Of a stretch of DNA of 64,000 nt, positions 44,805 to 56,354 are shown piece by piece. The stretch comes from Lentinula raphanica (lineage: Eukaryota > Basidiomycota > Agaricomycetes > Agaricales > Omphalotaceae): the NCBI GenBank assembly GCA_027919835.1, contig JANVFP010000012.1, forward strand, positions 1,302,001 through 1,366,000, in the 5' to 3' direction. Within the stretch, counting starts at the first letter, position 1. Each line of letters opens with the position of its first letter. The position numbers were made by a program, and so were the translations under genes. The notes beneath the pieces are model-generated. The model did not search any database and was not told the DNA's origin. It worked only from the letters and a program-made list of their open reading frames with translations.

Positions 44805-47640
44805 ATGCAGTCGTTACGGAGTCGTCGTTCTCAAGGTCCCGCACGCAAACCTACTCGACAACCTACTAATGGAAAGCTCGCCAAGGATGCTCGTCCTCGT
44901 CGAAGAGACACCAGCGGAAGGTCTCGTGTGGACGACAAGATCAAGAAACGCATGTCAACAAGATATGCAGATATTTCAAGTCCAACAGAATTGAATGTTC
45001 CTAGAGTACCCACACTACCCATTGACATCGCTGGCTCCAGAAGGACGGGTGAAGGCCAGGATGAGTCTGTTCGTGACAAGGAGGATCTGGTGTCTAGTCA
45101 GAAGGCTGCGGATGCAGCCGCAGAAGAGAAGAGACTACTCGACGACAAGAATTTCGATCCAGATGCTTGTGCGTTGGCAGATTCAGCTGTCTTATTTAGA
45201 GCTCACCGTTCTCTCTTTAGATTTGCAAAAGAAATTGGCCAACTCAACTGAAGCAGAACTCAAATCTCTACAATCCTCACTAAGGAGTTCGAAGGATGAC
45301 ACTGCCTCCGAGTTACAGCGGAGTGTGTTCAAGAAGTGAGTACGCGCCAATAACCGCTGCCCCCTAACCATGCTGAATTAGAACCTAGCTATGCCGAGTT
45401 CGTCATGATATCAAAGGAGATCTCAACTCTCGAGAATGAGATGCTCGAGTTGAAAGATTCCCTTTCAGACTACAAATCAATGCCATCTATGCTACATATA
45501 CCCGATCCTACCTCATCCTCCAGCATCTCAACTTACCGAAGATCCTCTGTCGCCGACCTCCGTATAATGTATTTCAACCAGATGCAACAACTCCATGCAC
45601 AGATCGAAGGCTCAGCGAAATTTGCCCCTACGACACCTGGCCGTCATGTGGTCGGAGAAGCAGATGGTGTGCTTTCGCTGAACGCAGCGACATACAAGGT
45701 CATGGGCAGAGTGAAATTCGTGGTGTTGGATGATGCGGTGCTCGTAGCCAAAAGAAGGAGAAGAACAGCAGGCGGAGGCGGTGATGCATCTACACGCGCG
45801 GGAAGCCGTTCTGAAGGAAAGCTGGTGGCAGAGAGATGCTGGTCATTGAACGAGATGGTCGTGCTGGACAGCAAAGATTCACCGAGTGAGTTACCTTCCC
45901 AAGTTTGTTTCGAATCGTCGTTGAACATTCGTCTTTGGAAGATATGACAAACGTATTCAAGGTCAGACATGGCAAAGAGACGCACGTCTTCCGTACCGAA
46001 ACCCCGGCGGAGAAGAAGACGCTGCTAGGGATGCTGCGCCAAGTTGGAGACGAATACAATGCGAAGAAGCGTAAAGAGCGTGAAGGGGAGCATGAACGCC
46101 GGAAAAGCATGTGGCCTGGCGCAGATGTGAGTTGACCGATATTGCTGAACGACCAATCCGACTGAGTAGAACTTACCTTGAACGAGTAGCAGTCTTCATC
46201 ATCTGTTCCAGCAGATTGGATGGCCGAGTTCGCAAAGTTGTCAGGTGGCTCTGGTCTTGGTTCTGGGACCGACGCTAAAGAGAAGTCCGAAAGAGATAGT
46301 CGGTGGACAGGTGAATGGGCGGACGAATTGACTGTATCAATTGCTCTGCGGCAATGGAGTAGAGCCGTTCAGCTGGTCGAAGAAGGTCTGTCGGAATTCA
46401 ATTGAGCTCAGTTGTTAGGGTGTTGAATACAGTGCGTTCTAGGCAAAAAGAAGCTATCCACTACTCCCCCTCTTGCTACTAAACTCCCTCTATTGACTAC
46501 CCAACTCACGAACGCGATTCTCGATAATCTCTCGCAGACCTCGAACCGGAAATCCACCGTCGTCGCTCTCATCTCGTACCTAGTCCGCTTGAATGCTGGA
46601 CCTGCCGCACGATCCACATTCCTGATGATGCGTTCTCAAGTCATGAAAAGTCATGTACGCAAAATCGGATTTGAGGGTCATGTCGGTGCATATGTTGCGG
46701 ACCTCGCTATGGTGTATTTCACTGGGATCAAACATACGGCTGATTGGTTCTTGGCTAGTTTCAAAGAGAACGAGGTTGCTAGTGGTAAGTTGTTCATTAT
46801 TCAATATTGAAACAAGACCAACTTGAGCCACCTAGCTTTCATTGACTGGGCTCGGTCACAAATCGAGGCATACGCGGAAATATTCAGAACTCAAGTATAT
46901 AGCTCAGGAGTGGAGGGTAAAGTAGTAGAAGAGGCTCTCAAGATCACTTACGATCTGAGCAGGAAGGTGAATGACATCTGTTCCGTTTTCCGATATGACT
47001 TCGTTGACGAAAACGCCAGCTTCTCGAAGAATATGGCCTGGACTTCCGATTTCTGTTAGATGAACAGTTAGCGGAGAATCCGAAAAGACAGCCGAAAGCG
47101 GTGTCTCAAGAAATCAGTATCTCTTCGTTCAAAGAAACATTACTCTCCAGGTCATCAAATAGTGGTACCCCTGCTCCAAAGCTTTCCATATCAGCACCTT
47201 CCGGCTCAGGTATTCGAAAAATACCCACCGCCTTGAATATTCCCTCGCCGGATATGCAGACAGGCGCGAGCTCGTCAGTCAATACCCCGTTAGCAAGTGG
47301 GTTGAACTCGACTGCTTCGGCTTATCCCGACACCGGTGTGTTCAAGGGACAAATTGGAAGTGCTCGAAGTCGTACACCTGTTGGAGGAAGCGGCGTCCTA
47401 CCTTTACCTTCCTCGTTCGTGCCCCCGAACTCAGCACCTGTAAACTCTGTTCCTGCATCTCCCATTCCAAGACAAATGCGTACACCGCCCCCGAGCGCTG
47501 GGAGGGATAGGCCGCCAAGGTCGGGTAGAGGAGCTGGAGCTGGAAGCCCGGCACCGCCACCGAGGTCGTCTAACAGGCCGGGAAGCTCGATTAGTCGAGC
47601 GACTCCTATAGCTGTGGCGCAAAGGGATGGGATGATATGA
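44805..47640 (+). CDS. EXO84: Exocyst complex subunit Exo84
   Basis: Eight exons (44805-45168, 45221-45335, 45389-45885, 45942-46126, 46190-46385, 46443-46784, 46836-46966, 47020-47640) give 816 residues. The N-terminus has the typical basic segment RVDDKIKKRMSTRYADISSP. A heptad-rich helix follows (LANSTEAELKSLQSSLRSSK, MISKEISTLENEMLELKDSL), then a PH-like domain (YKVMGRVKFVVLDDAVLVAK, MTNVFKVRHGKETHVFRTET). The helical C-terminal region includes WTGEWADELTVSIALRQWSR and IGFEGHVGAYVADLAMVYFT. The tail is disordered, Pro/Arg/Gly-rich. Exo84 is part of the octameric exocyst that tethers secretory vesicles to the plasma membrane at sites of polarised growth. A decayed copy of the 3' end lies at about 50881-51110. 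Confidence 0.9.
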
Positions 47641-48576
47641 GAGATGGTGTCCAAGTTAGTGATACTATACGAAGACATGGAGTCGATCGTTTTACTCAAT
47701 CGTAATGAGGACTTCTCTCTGTCGAGAGATGGGGGGTAATTGGCACATGCCATGCCTGGGCCTGAATGCCCAACAAGATACAGAAGCTCCCAACAGATTT
47801 GCTCCATTGTCGTGAGCAATTTCCTCGAAACCGGTGTGTGTGTGACTTTGAACTTAGTTTGAATTGTACATCCCTCTCTACCCGCAGTAAATCATGCTTC
47901 ATTGCAGGAAAGGTATGCAGCATACGTCGGCACAGCTTGCGACACAATCATGGTGAGGTCGCATGTATTCGATGCAGGAAATAGACTCTAGGCAATCACA
48001 GTCAGCATATAGATGACGAACTGCTTGCAAACTGCTTACAAATTCATTGAACGAGCTGCCTTCTTGAAGCCACCTGGGTCAAAACACCGCTGCAATGTTT
48101 GATGTGAAGATCAGAAAACAGAGATATGGCGCATTTCCATAGTGGACAAGGCGGTTGTGACCTGCAGATTGATGGAATACAAAAATTGAAGTCGTAAAGA
48201 GCGACCGGTCCCATTCCGATTGATCCTGATCGATGGCGAGCCCTTCCTTCCTACGCGATAGCGAATAGGAAGTTAAACAACTCCTGGTGATTCTAATCCT
48301 CGAATTTCCTTCGGGTCATTTTTTATTTTCGCTCAATTTACCCGCTTGCGCGTTACTTTTACAGTTTTACTAGCTGGAGCCTGCTTCGGGGGTTCGGGGG
48401 TCCTGAGGAGTCCTGAGGTCAATATGCGTTATAGATATACACAAACATTGACAACGTACGAACCTTGACCTGGTTAAACTACGTCCCCCAACCTACTTAC
48501 TACCACTGCGGCTTTGCTGGCAAAGTCGTACTCAAGCCTCTTCGACCAATCGTTCTTAGTACTTCGTCTTCGTACA
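47641..48576. other. Intergenic, no gene supported
   Basis: About 940 bp. The first ~260 bp is partly duplicated near 50960-51110 together with the EXO84 3' end. The rest shows nothing supportable. Confidence 0.5.
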
Positions 48577-48916
48577 ATGCGCTTGATCGTGACCAGTGCC
48601 TACCTTCTACTGAGTTTATTCGCTGTGGGTGCCATTGCGCTTCCGGTGGGCATCGATGATGAAAAGGTGTGCATTGATATGCTGAGAGCTGAACAAGCTT
48701 CCTCCCCAGACGTCAATACCATCTCCCTTGTTCACATCACCCGCTTCCTATTTGCTCCCTTTCTCAATAACTCCTGAAGGGCAAGAACTGACATACTCAG
48801 AGGTTACCAGTGTCGAGCATGCCCGAGTCACATACACGCCAGTTTTGAGAAAAAACTCCTTTATACCCTCTCAACGAAGGGAAATCCATGGACCCAACTA
48901 CAATATCAACTACTGA
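48577..48916 (+). CDS. Small secreted hypothetical protein
   Basis: Two exons (48577-48666, 48710-48916), joined over a 43-bp GTGTGC..CCCCAG intron, encode 98 residues. The N-terminus MRLIVTSAYLLLSLFAVGAI is a clear signal peptide with likely cleavage near ALP. The mature part is short, polar and without cysteine in the spliced form, ending HGPNYNINY. No family recognised. If the intron is retained, translation stops after 66 residues, which is a second possible model. Confidence 0.5.
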
Positions 48917-49128
48917 TTGAACACTTCCCGGAGGCTTGGAAAATGTCAAATGATCAATGAAAATATAGGTCAAGGATTCAAGACAATAATATACATGTAC
49001 AATCCAAGAACACAACATGCGGGTGGCACTAGCAAACTGCAAGATATAATCAAGTCAAGGTTTATCGATATCTCTTGATACTGGAGGGCGAGCATCAAGT
49101 GCGTGCGATGACCCGACTTGGATTTCTT

Positions 49129-50348
49129 CTACCGGGTTGGCATCATAGGCTGCGGTAATCTTCGTATCAAGGAATTGGGAGCACCTGCAAGGAAGATCTG
49201 ATCATAATCAGGAGGGAGAGTTTCCCCATTATTAAAATCATCCAGGATTTGGCCTGCATCAGTTTCTCTTTGAGGGGTAATGTGTAGACGGTCGACTGGA
49301 TGACCAACCACCGAGGATGGAGGACTCGAGCTGGAGGCCTCGTCCCTAACCTGCGATGACTCTGATGCCAACTGGCCACTGATTCTTCCTGGCATACGCA
49401 ATGAAGCATCATTGGAAGTAGTTGTAGAAACAGAGACATCGAAAGGATCTGCAGACATCTGTGCTCTCTGTGTAAGAGCATCGTCCGCGGCAGGAATCCT
49501 CCTCTGTCGTCTTCGGAAAATTACCCAAACACCAGTGACCAAGCCGATCAAAGTACAGACACCGGCCACAGTACCGACTATAGCACCTATGATAGGTGTT
49601 GATGCTAATGTCAACTGTACTGAAGCAGTGGCAGGCGAAGAGGCTGTGGATGTTGAGAAGATGTTGGATGAAGAGGCTGCGGTCAGTGAGGATGGTGCTG
49701 ATTTTGGAACCTGCAACTCGAATCTGTCAATCGTAATCTCCGAGAAGCCCCCAAACCGAGAGTCTTCCTGATTCGTGAGTAAAATTTCATGTATGCCAGG
49801 TTTGTCGAAGTTCTTGGACCAAAGAATGATCTGGTTGTGCTTGGTCTAAGGAACACAGATCTGAGTGGAGGAAGAAATCTTACGGGAGGATTTTTGCCAT
49901 CGTCCGTGGTATTCACCGCGTCGATCATTTCAAAGATGGGATTGTTAGGATCACAATCGACGCAGATGGCATACAGTCCTCCGCAACAACGTTGAAATCC
50001 ATAGTAGTAGACTGCATTGGCAGGAGCTGTTAAGAGAGCATGTCAGTTATGGATACTAGTGTCGATCGTCGGAAGCTATGGCTGAACGGTACCCACTGGG
50101 AAAGACTGAAGATGGCTGAACATCAGCAGGTACCACTGCAGAGCTGGCCTGAAATTAAGCTACTACTTACTAAACGTAACATTTGCCCTGTCATTGTCTG
50201 AATACGAAAAAGTTCCGGTTTCACCAACATTGCTGGCATTCCATATGGCATTCTGAGGCACAGGCCATCCATCCGAATAATGAAGGTCTGTTGTGTCTCT
50301 ATCGTCGAAAGTCAGATTGATGAATGTCCCACTAATCGGAGCAGACAT
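49129..50348 (-). CDS. Single-pass membrane protein, paralogue 1
   Basis: Four exons (50348-50171, a 9-nt microexon 50105-50097, 50026-49884, 49845-49129) give 348 residues. The N-terminal ~155 residues form an extracellular beta-rich domain seen widely in agarics: TFINLTFDDRDTTDLHYSDG, then YYYGFQRCCGGLYAICVDCD, NFDKPGIHEILLTNQ and TIDRFELQVP. A Ser/Thr-rich stalk follows. One membrane helix (PIIGAIVGTVAGVCTLIGLV) is followed by an RRRQRR stop-transfer and a Ser-rich cytosolic tail with LPPDYDQIF. The layout resembles a sensor or adhesion protein, but function is unknown. Paralogue 2 lies 0.9 kb away in the same orientation with identical gene structure. Confidence 0.75.
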
Positions 50349-50880
50349 TGATATCACAGCTTCTTGGGCAAGAAAACTCCGAAGCAATATGTGCTGCAAA
50401 TTCTCGAAAGACGACAGAGATATGGTCAAAGAGTTTTGGGGAAAGAAATGAATATATATAGGAAACAAGGATGTGAAGAGCTTGAAGGTGAGCAATGGTA
50501 GAAGAGAAATGGCATCTCGATTCGTGATTGATCAGGAAAAGATCACAGAGTCAAAGGCGCTGGCACTGGCAAAGTACGTTCGAGTTTCGAAAACCAACTT
50601 GATCGCAGGCGACCAATGGTTATACGGTTCCAACCGAGTTCGGTTCTTGCGAAACAGCACGAATCCCATTTTCTAAATGGCGTGAAATGTTCAATGCTAT
50701 ATCCATTAACATCAATGTAATCTTCGAAGATTTACAGCACGCCGGTTGGCGACCGTGTTTACATTTGTCTTGGAATGGGATGCAGGAGTGGGAGACTCCA
50801 GAATTCGCAAGCTGTACTAGCTTGAAATTCGAGGGCACAAACGAACTTGAGGAAATATAGGTAGGTACGATGCCACTGAT

Positions 50881-51110
50881 AGGCCGGGAAGCTCGATCAG
50901 TGGCACCGTGAACGCCTCCCATAGCTGTGGCTCAGAGGGACGGGACGATGAGATTTGGGACTCACATGAATCCGTGACGAGATACAAACGCTGTAGAGAA
51001 ATTGAAGTACGCGACAAGCTGTCTTTTTCTCTATTTTCTTCTTTTCAAAGAGAGTGATTGGACTGAGTTTTCATCGTACATCCCTCTATTTACAGTGTAT
51101 CACGTTCGAC
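50881..51110 (+). pseudogene. Decayed copy of the EXO84 3' end
   Basis: AGGCCGGGAAGCTCGAT at 50881 matches 47575. CATAGCTGTGGCTCAGAGGG matches TATAGCTGTGGCGCAAAGGG, and the EXO84 stop region follows. Weaker similarity continues to GTACATCCCTCTATTTACAG near 51075-51095, paired with GTACATCCCTCTCTACCCGCAG near 47870. The copied codons are out of frame and not expressed as a gene. Confidence 0.65.
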
Positions 51111-51262
51111 AGCGAGAAATCTTTGTTATCTGGACTGCTCAGTTCGTTCAAATCATAAAATACAAATCAGACAAAACATTCAATAATTAGAACATAGGTC
51201 AAGACTCACAACCGGTATGAAATCCATCACTGGCATGAGGCACTCAAGTAATCGTGATACCA

Positions 51263-52529
51263 TCAAGGTTTTCCTCGGGGAGAAGATGCTGAAGACTGAG
51301 GATCAGGCGGGTTTGACGACACCATTGCTCCTACCAGTGTTGGGGGCTGCGGTAATCCTCGTGTCAAGGAATCGGGAGCACCTTGGAAGATCTGATTATA
51401 ATCAGGAGGTAGAGTTTCCCCATCATCGAAATCATCCAGGACCTGGCCTGCATCAATCTCTCTTCGACGTGAGATGGGTGAATGATGTGATGGATGACTC
51501 GAGGCCGAGGATGTAGGTGCTGAACTGGAAGAGCCACCAACTTGAGATGACAGGTAGCGCCTATGTATGTAACGGCTGTTTCCCTTTGATATAGCATTGG
51601 AAGTGGTTGGAGCAACGGAGGAGACATTGAAAGAATTCGTGGACATTTGCACTCTTTGTGTGTGAGCATCGTCCGCGACACGAATCCTTCTATGTCGTCT
51701 TCGGCAGAAAACCCACACGCCAATGATCAAGCCGATCAATGTGCAGACACCGGCCACAGCACCGATTATAGCACCTACAGGTGTTGCTGCTGCTGATGTT
51801 GATTGCACTGAAGGAGATATGAAAGCGGAAGTAGTAATAGATAAAGAGGATGTGGTTGAAGAGACTGTGGATGAAGAGGAAGAATCTGAAAATGGTGCCG
51901 AATTTGGGACTTGCAGCTCGAATCTGTCAATCGTGATCTGCGAGTGCCCGAACCGAGAGTCGTTCTGATTCGTGAGTCGGATTTCATGAATGCCAGGTTT
52001 GTCGAAGTTCTTAGACCAAAGAATTACCTGATTGTGCTTTATGTGAGGAACCTGGAACTGAAGAAGTGGAAGAAAAAATACTTACGGGTGGATTTTTGCC
52101 ATCGTCTGTCGTATTCACTGCGTCAATCATCTCAAAGATGGGATTGTTAGGATCACAATCGACACAGATAGCATACAGTCCTCCGCAACAGCGAGGAATT
52201 CCATAGTAGTAAATTGCATTGGCGGGAACTGTATGGAGCCGGTCAATAATGGACACCAATAAACGAGGCCAAGGCTGAATGGTACCCACTGGGAAAGACT
52301 GTGAAGATGACTTCTCAGCAATTAGAGCAGACATGAACTCGAGCTGTTACTTACTGAACGTAACATTCGCCCTGATATCTTCTGTAGACGAAAGAGTTCC
52401 AGTTTCGCCGACATTGCTAGCATTCCAAGATCCGTCCTGAGGCGAAGGCCATCCTCCCGCATAGTGAAGGTCTGTTGTGTCTCTATCGTCAAAAGTCTTA
52501 TTGATGAATGTCCCGCTAAGAGCAGCCAT
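51263..52529 (-). CDS. Single-pass membrane protein, paralogue 2
   Basis: Four exons (52529-52355, microexon 52298-52290, 52228-52086, 52036-51263) give 366 residues. The order matches paralogue 1: extracellular domain TFINKTFDDRDTTDLHYAGG, YYYGIPRCCGGLYAICVDCD, NFDKPGIHEIRLTNQNDSRF, a Ser/Thr stalk, one helix (PVGAIIGAVAGVCTLIGLII), RRRHRR, and a cytosolic tail with LPPDYNQIF. The C-terminus is about 20 residues longer. Extracellular and membrane parts are more alike than the tails. The pair arose by tandem duplication, and a copied piece of EXO84 lies between them. Confidence 0.75.
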
Positions 52530-52797
52530 CGATATCACGGCTTCTGGGACATGAAAACTTCAAAAAGATACGCGCGCAAGGTTTTGAAAGGCGGATTGTC
52601 AAGGATGTTATAAAGATGTGCAGGAAAGAACAACGATAGAGGAGGAATGCCATCTCGATTGATACTTAATTGTGAGAAGATCACAAGAAGATCAGTCAAA
52701 GGTGGCAACGTTCGACAGCGTTCAAAAGAACCGAACTGATTTGATGTTATCTTATCTTATCGGAGGTCACGCAAGACTTGCATTATAAATTCAATTA

Positions 52798-55751
52798 CAG
52801 TGTTCTGGTATTCGTTGAGACACTGGTGTTCGTTGATACACCAACAGTAAATGTTCTTGAAAAAGAATTATCTTGCAATTCTGAAGAGACAGATTTCAAG
52901 TACTAGTGGAAATACATCCTTGACATAAATCCTAGAGTGAATAGTTGACCCTATGCCAGGCTACAAGGCTGCATATTCCAAATTTCGGTGTATGGGCAAT
53001 GAAAAAACTTTCAACTTGGTTCTCAGTTTGAAGACTGTTAAAGGAATAAATCAAAGAATGGTCTCATATACACAGCAGCTGTTTCTCTATCAGATCCACC
53101 AATTATTTTGGCTGTAGCTTGTTAGGACCTTGTTGTATGAATGGAACAAAGATGCGTGACATGGAATCAAAAAGCAAAATTTGTGTACAAGTCCATTTCA
53201 TTTAAGCGCCCACTCTCTTGATACCAAAACAGAAATCGGACTCGATCTCAGTCTCTCATAATGGTTGGAAAGGCCGAATCACAAAGAGTGAAGGATCAGA
53301 AGAAGAGAGAAGAGAATTTTGGACGTCTAGAACAGGCCTACAGCTTTTGGAAGAGTCAAGCTGACTTGCCTGAAGGCGAGCAGCTCTCAAAGCGCAAAAT
53401 TGCAGCGAACTTCCATGTCGACAAGATGACTCTTCTTCGCAGGATCAATGGTAGACAGACTATCCGGGACTTCAATGCTACGAAGCAGAAGCTCACTCCT
53501 GCACAGGAAAGTGCTCTCGCTGACTGGGTGTTATGTTCAGCAGAACAAGGCCGACCACCAACTCATGCACAAATCAAGACTTACGCAAATGCAATTCTGC
53601 AGAAGGACAAGGGACCAGGCTATAGCGAAGTCGGCACAACATGGATCTATGGATTCCTCAAACACCATCGCAAGATTTCAATGCACTGGAGCAAATCCCT
53701 CGATATGCAAAGAGCCCAGAGCTTGAATCCTACCGCTGTCGATCACTGGTTTGACCTTGTGAAAGAAGAAATCGTTGATGCAGGTGTGAAGCCAGGCAAT
53801 ACCTATGGTATGGACGAGTCATCTACTCCAAGAGGCAATGTTGCAAAAGAACGGGTCGCAGGAGCGCGTGGAACGAAAACCCAGCACCGTACGGGAGGTG
53901 CAAACCGTGAAAACATTACCTCTGTGGTGACTATCTGTGCCGACGGAACAACACTCAATCCTACCGTGATATTCAAAGGACAAAACCTGTATGCAAAATG
54001 GACAGAGAATAATGTAGCAAAAGCAACGTATGTGAACCAACCAAAGATGCAGACTAATCAACTAATGGAACACAAGCTTCACAGTCTCAGAGAAGGGATG
54101 GACTGATAGCGAAATTATGTGCCAGTGGATCCAGACCGAATTCGACCCGAAGACACATGAAAAAGCAGCTGGGGACAAACGTGTTCTGCTCATGGATGGC
54201 CACAGCTCACACTTCACTCCCGACGTCATTGAATTTGCACTAGGGAAGAAGATCGTCATTTTGGGTTACCCACCTCACTGTACACATGCCTTACAAGGAT
54301 TGGATGTTGTTTGCTTTGCCAAGATGAAGAACGAGATGAAAAAATCTATCGCAGACTTTGAAGATGAACACCAGCACGAAGTTAGAAAAGCTGACTTTGC
54401 CTTTGTGTTTGGCCGAGCATTTAACCTTGCGTTCACTACTCCAACCGTCAAAATGGCATTCGAGAAGACCGGTATATTTCTGTTCAATCCAAAAGCGATT
54501 CACCCTGAGCAGATGAAGCCTGCGGAGACGACATCAATCAAGGGTTCATTCGCAGTGACTGCAACGAGCCCTGTCAAGGCGATCATGAAAAGCTATCGTA
54601 CTCACTCACTAGCATCATTCGATGTATCTCCGACACACCCACTACCCTCTCTATCTTCCTCCGAAATATCGTCGCAACCAGTTGCATCTTCTTCCTGCTT
54701 ACCCATCACTCCCACAGCACCACGACGAAGAAGACTGTATTCCAGTGGGCTTGATGAAACACCATCAAAGTGGATCCGCATCATGACGAGTGAGATTGCA
54801 GCCACATCGTCAGGTTCATTCCTGGTATCCAAAGACCCATACACATCCAGCACGCCCTTCCCTCGTATGCTTGAGAGACAGCCTCTTGACCTGCCTGCAC
54901 CGGATTGGCATCTTCTTGTGCCACCCACTTCCTACAAAACTCGCAGTCAATTAGAAGAAGATAATCGAAAACTTGTTGCATCTCTCACAAATGCGAAAGG
55001 GTACATCGCGGCTTTTGCAGATCGAGAAGAAACCCTCGAAGCACAGATGGTGATCCAGGATATGACACTTGTGAAGATGAAGGCAGCTCTTCATGCCAAG
55101 GAGACAAAGAAAGCAGAGAAGAATGACAACGAGGTGCTGTTGAATGACGGAATGGGAAGGCTATGGACGGATGCTAGGATTTTGGAGTATCAGCAGAAGA
55201 AAAGGGCAGAGAAAGAGCAGGAAGCAGCAGAGAAGGAGCAAAGAAAACAACAGAGAAGTTCAAAGAAAGCATTGAAGACCACGATTGAGTCAGAGTGGGC
55301 AGCTATCAAAAAGAAACATGAAGAGGATCTTGAGAAGTGGGGCAGATTGTGCACAGAGCTGAAGGGAAAGGGTGCCAAGGCAAAAGACTTACCAAAAAAG
55401 CCCTCTCACGAAACCAAAAAATCTCTTGTTGCACGTCTCAGCGGCAATGACAGCGGAGAGAGTGGTCATTCGGGTTCAGAAACTGAAGAGGAATGAACCG
55501 GGTAACTCTTCCTGAGTAGTACGTAATGCTGTCACATCTGTCTCAAGGACTCAAAAATTGTGACAATGCACTCAAAATCGTGATAATTCCTCAGTAAAAT
55601 AATCCTCTCTCTTGAACAAAGCCAAAAGTAACTTTTTGTAATCTAATTTTGCCTATCTTATTGCCTATGTACTTAGTTCTAGTTATATCAAAATCAAAGA
55701 AAAGTCGCAAGCAAAAATCAAGGTTCTGTCTCAAGGAGTACCAGAACACTG
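52798..55751 (+). mobile_element. Pogo-type Tc1/mariner DNA transposon, full length (2,954 bp)
   Basis: Terminal inverted repeats start CAGTGTTCTGGTA on both ends; the outer 25 bp differ at only two positions (left ATTCGTTGAGACA, right ACTCCTTGAGACA). A TA dinucleotide lies immediately outside each end (52796-52797 and 55752-55753), the standard Tc1/mariner target duplication. It carries one gene, the transposase at 53261-55496. The right end lies 28 bp from the first recognisable DPH4 codon. Confidence 0.93.
53261..55496 (+). CDS. Pogo/Tigger-type transposase (HTH + DDE_1)
   Basis: Two exons (53261-54027, 54077-55496) joined over a 49-bp GTATGT..CACAAG intron give 728 residues without stops. 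Unspliced, the sequence looks frameshifted; spliced, it reads NVAKAT then FTVSEKGWTDSEIMCQWIQ as in relatives. The N-terminus has a helix-turn-helix (LSKRKIAANFHVDKMTLLRR) and a CENP-B-like second DNA-binding region (LADWVLCSAEQGRPPTHAQI, WIYGFLKHHRKISMHWSKSL). The catalytic core has Asp185 in YGMDES, Asp296 in LLMDGHSSH and Asp332 in QGLDVV, a DD35D triad. The C-terminus is a charged coiled-coil rich in Lys/Glu. All catalytic residues are present, so the element may be active. Confidence 0.92.
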
Positions 55752-55779
55752 TACCCTCCCTTAACTCATCATCATCAAG

Positions 55780-56217
55780 CTGGATCAGCCTCAGGATATC
55801 GACTTCTACAAGGTCTTAGCTGTGGCTAGGACTGCTTCTATCGAAGAAATCAAATCCGCATACCATCGTGCTCTCATAAAACATCATCCAGACAAAAATA
55901 CCACCAAACAGGTTGCTATCCATATCACAACAATTAAAGAAGCTTACGAGGTGCTCTCGACTCCCGCTCTTCGATCCCTCTACGATAAAAAGCTTCTGCA
56001 GACAACAGCTACTGCTGGATGGCGACCTGCTCAGTCGGTCTCGCTCGAAGATTTCGAAGAAGACTCTATGGACGAGACCGCTTGGACTTATCCTTGTCGT
56101 TGCGGTTCTAGTTATCGCATAACGGAAAATAACATGGACAACGGGATACATCTCATTGAATGCAATGGCTGCTCAGAGCTTGTATGGGTCGGATTCGAAT
56201 TAGCCAAAAGCGTTTGA
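55780..56217 (+). CDS. DPH4: DPH4-type J-domain protein, 5' end missing
   Basis: The frame encodes a J domain (DIDFYKVLAVARTASIEEIK with the HPD motif in KHHPDKN) and then a DPH-type zinc finger (YPCRCGSSYRITE and IECNGCSELVWVGF, a CxC..CxxC set). This pair defines DPH4/DNAJC24, needed for diphthamide modification of eEF2 with Dph1/Dph2/Dph3. No in-frame ATG precedes the J domain. The frame meets a TAA at about 55760, and a pogo transposon ends at 55751. CTTAAC..ATCATCAAG just before CTG at 55780 could be an intron 3' end, which would put exon 1 beyond the transposon. I could not find a coherent exon 1 there. The gene may be disrupted or expressed through a ~3-kb intron. Confidence 0.8.
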   Translation: MDQPQDIDFYKVLAVARTASIEEIKSAYHRALIKHHPDKNTTKQVAIHITTIKEAYEVLSTPALRSLYDKKLLQTTATAGWRPAQSVSLEDFEEDSMDETAWTYPCRCGSSYRITENNMDNGIHLIECNGCSELVWVGFELAKSV

Positions 56218-56354
56218 TAATCACAATCTGGTGTGTTTCGAATGTACTGGAAGGCTACAATCTATTCTAACCTCATATTTAGACCCATCACGTCGGCAGC
56301 GCAATTCCAACAGGAATTACTGGCCCACGGTCACAATCATCGCCATCGTCGACA

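Noticed and set aside
54062..54130. Transposase frameshift
   Set aside because: A 49-bp GT-AG intron restores frame and conserved sequence, so inactivation is not needed.
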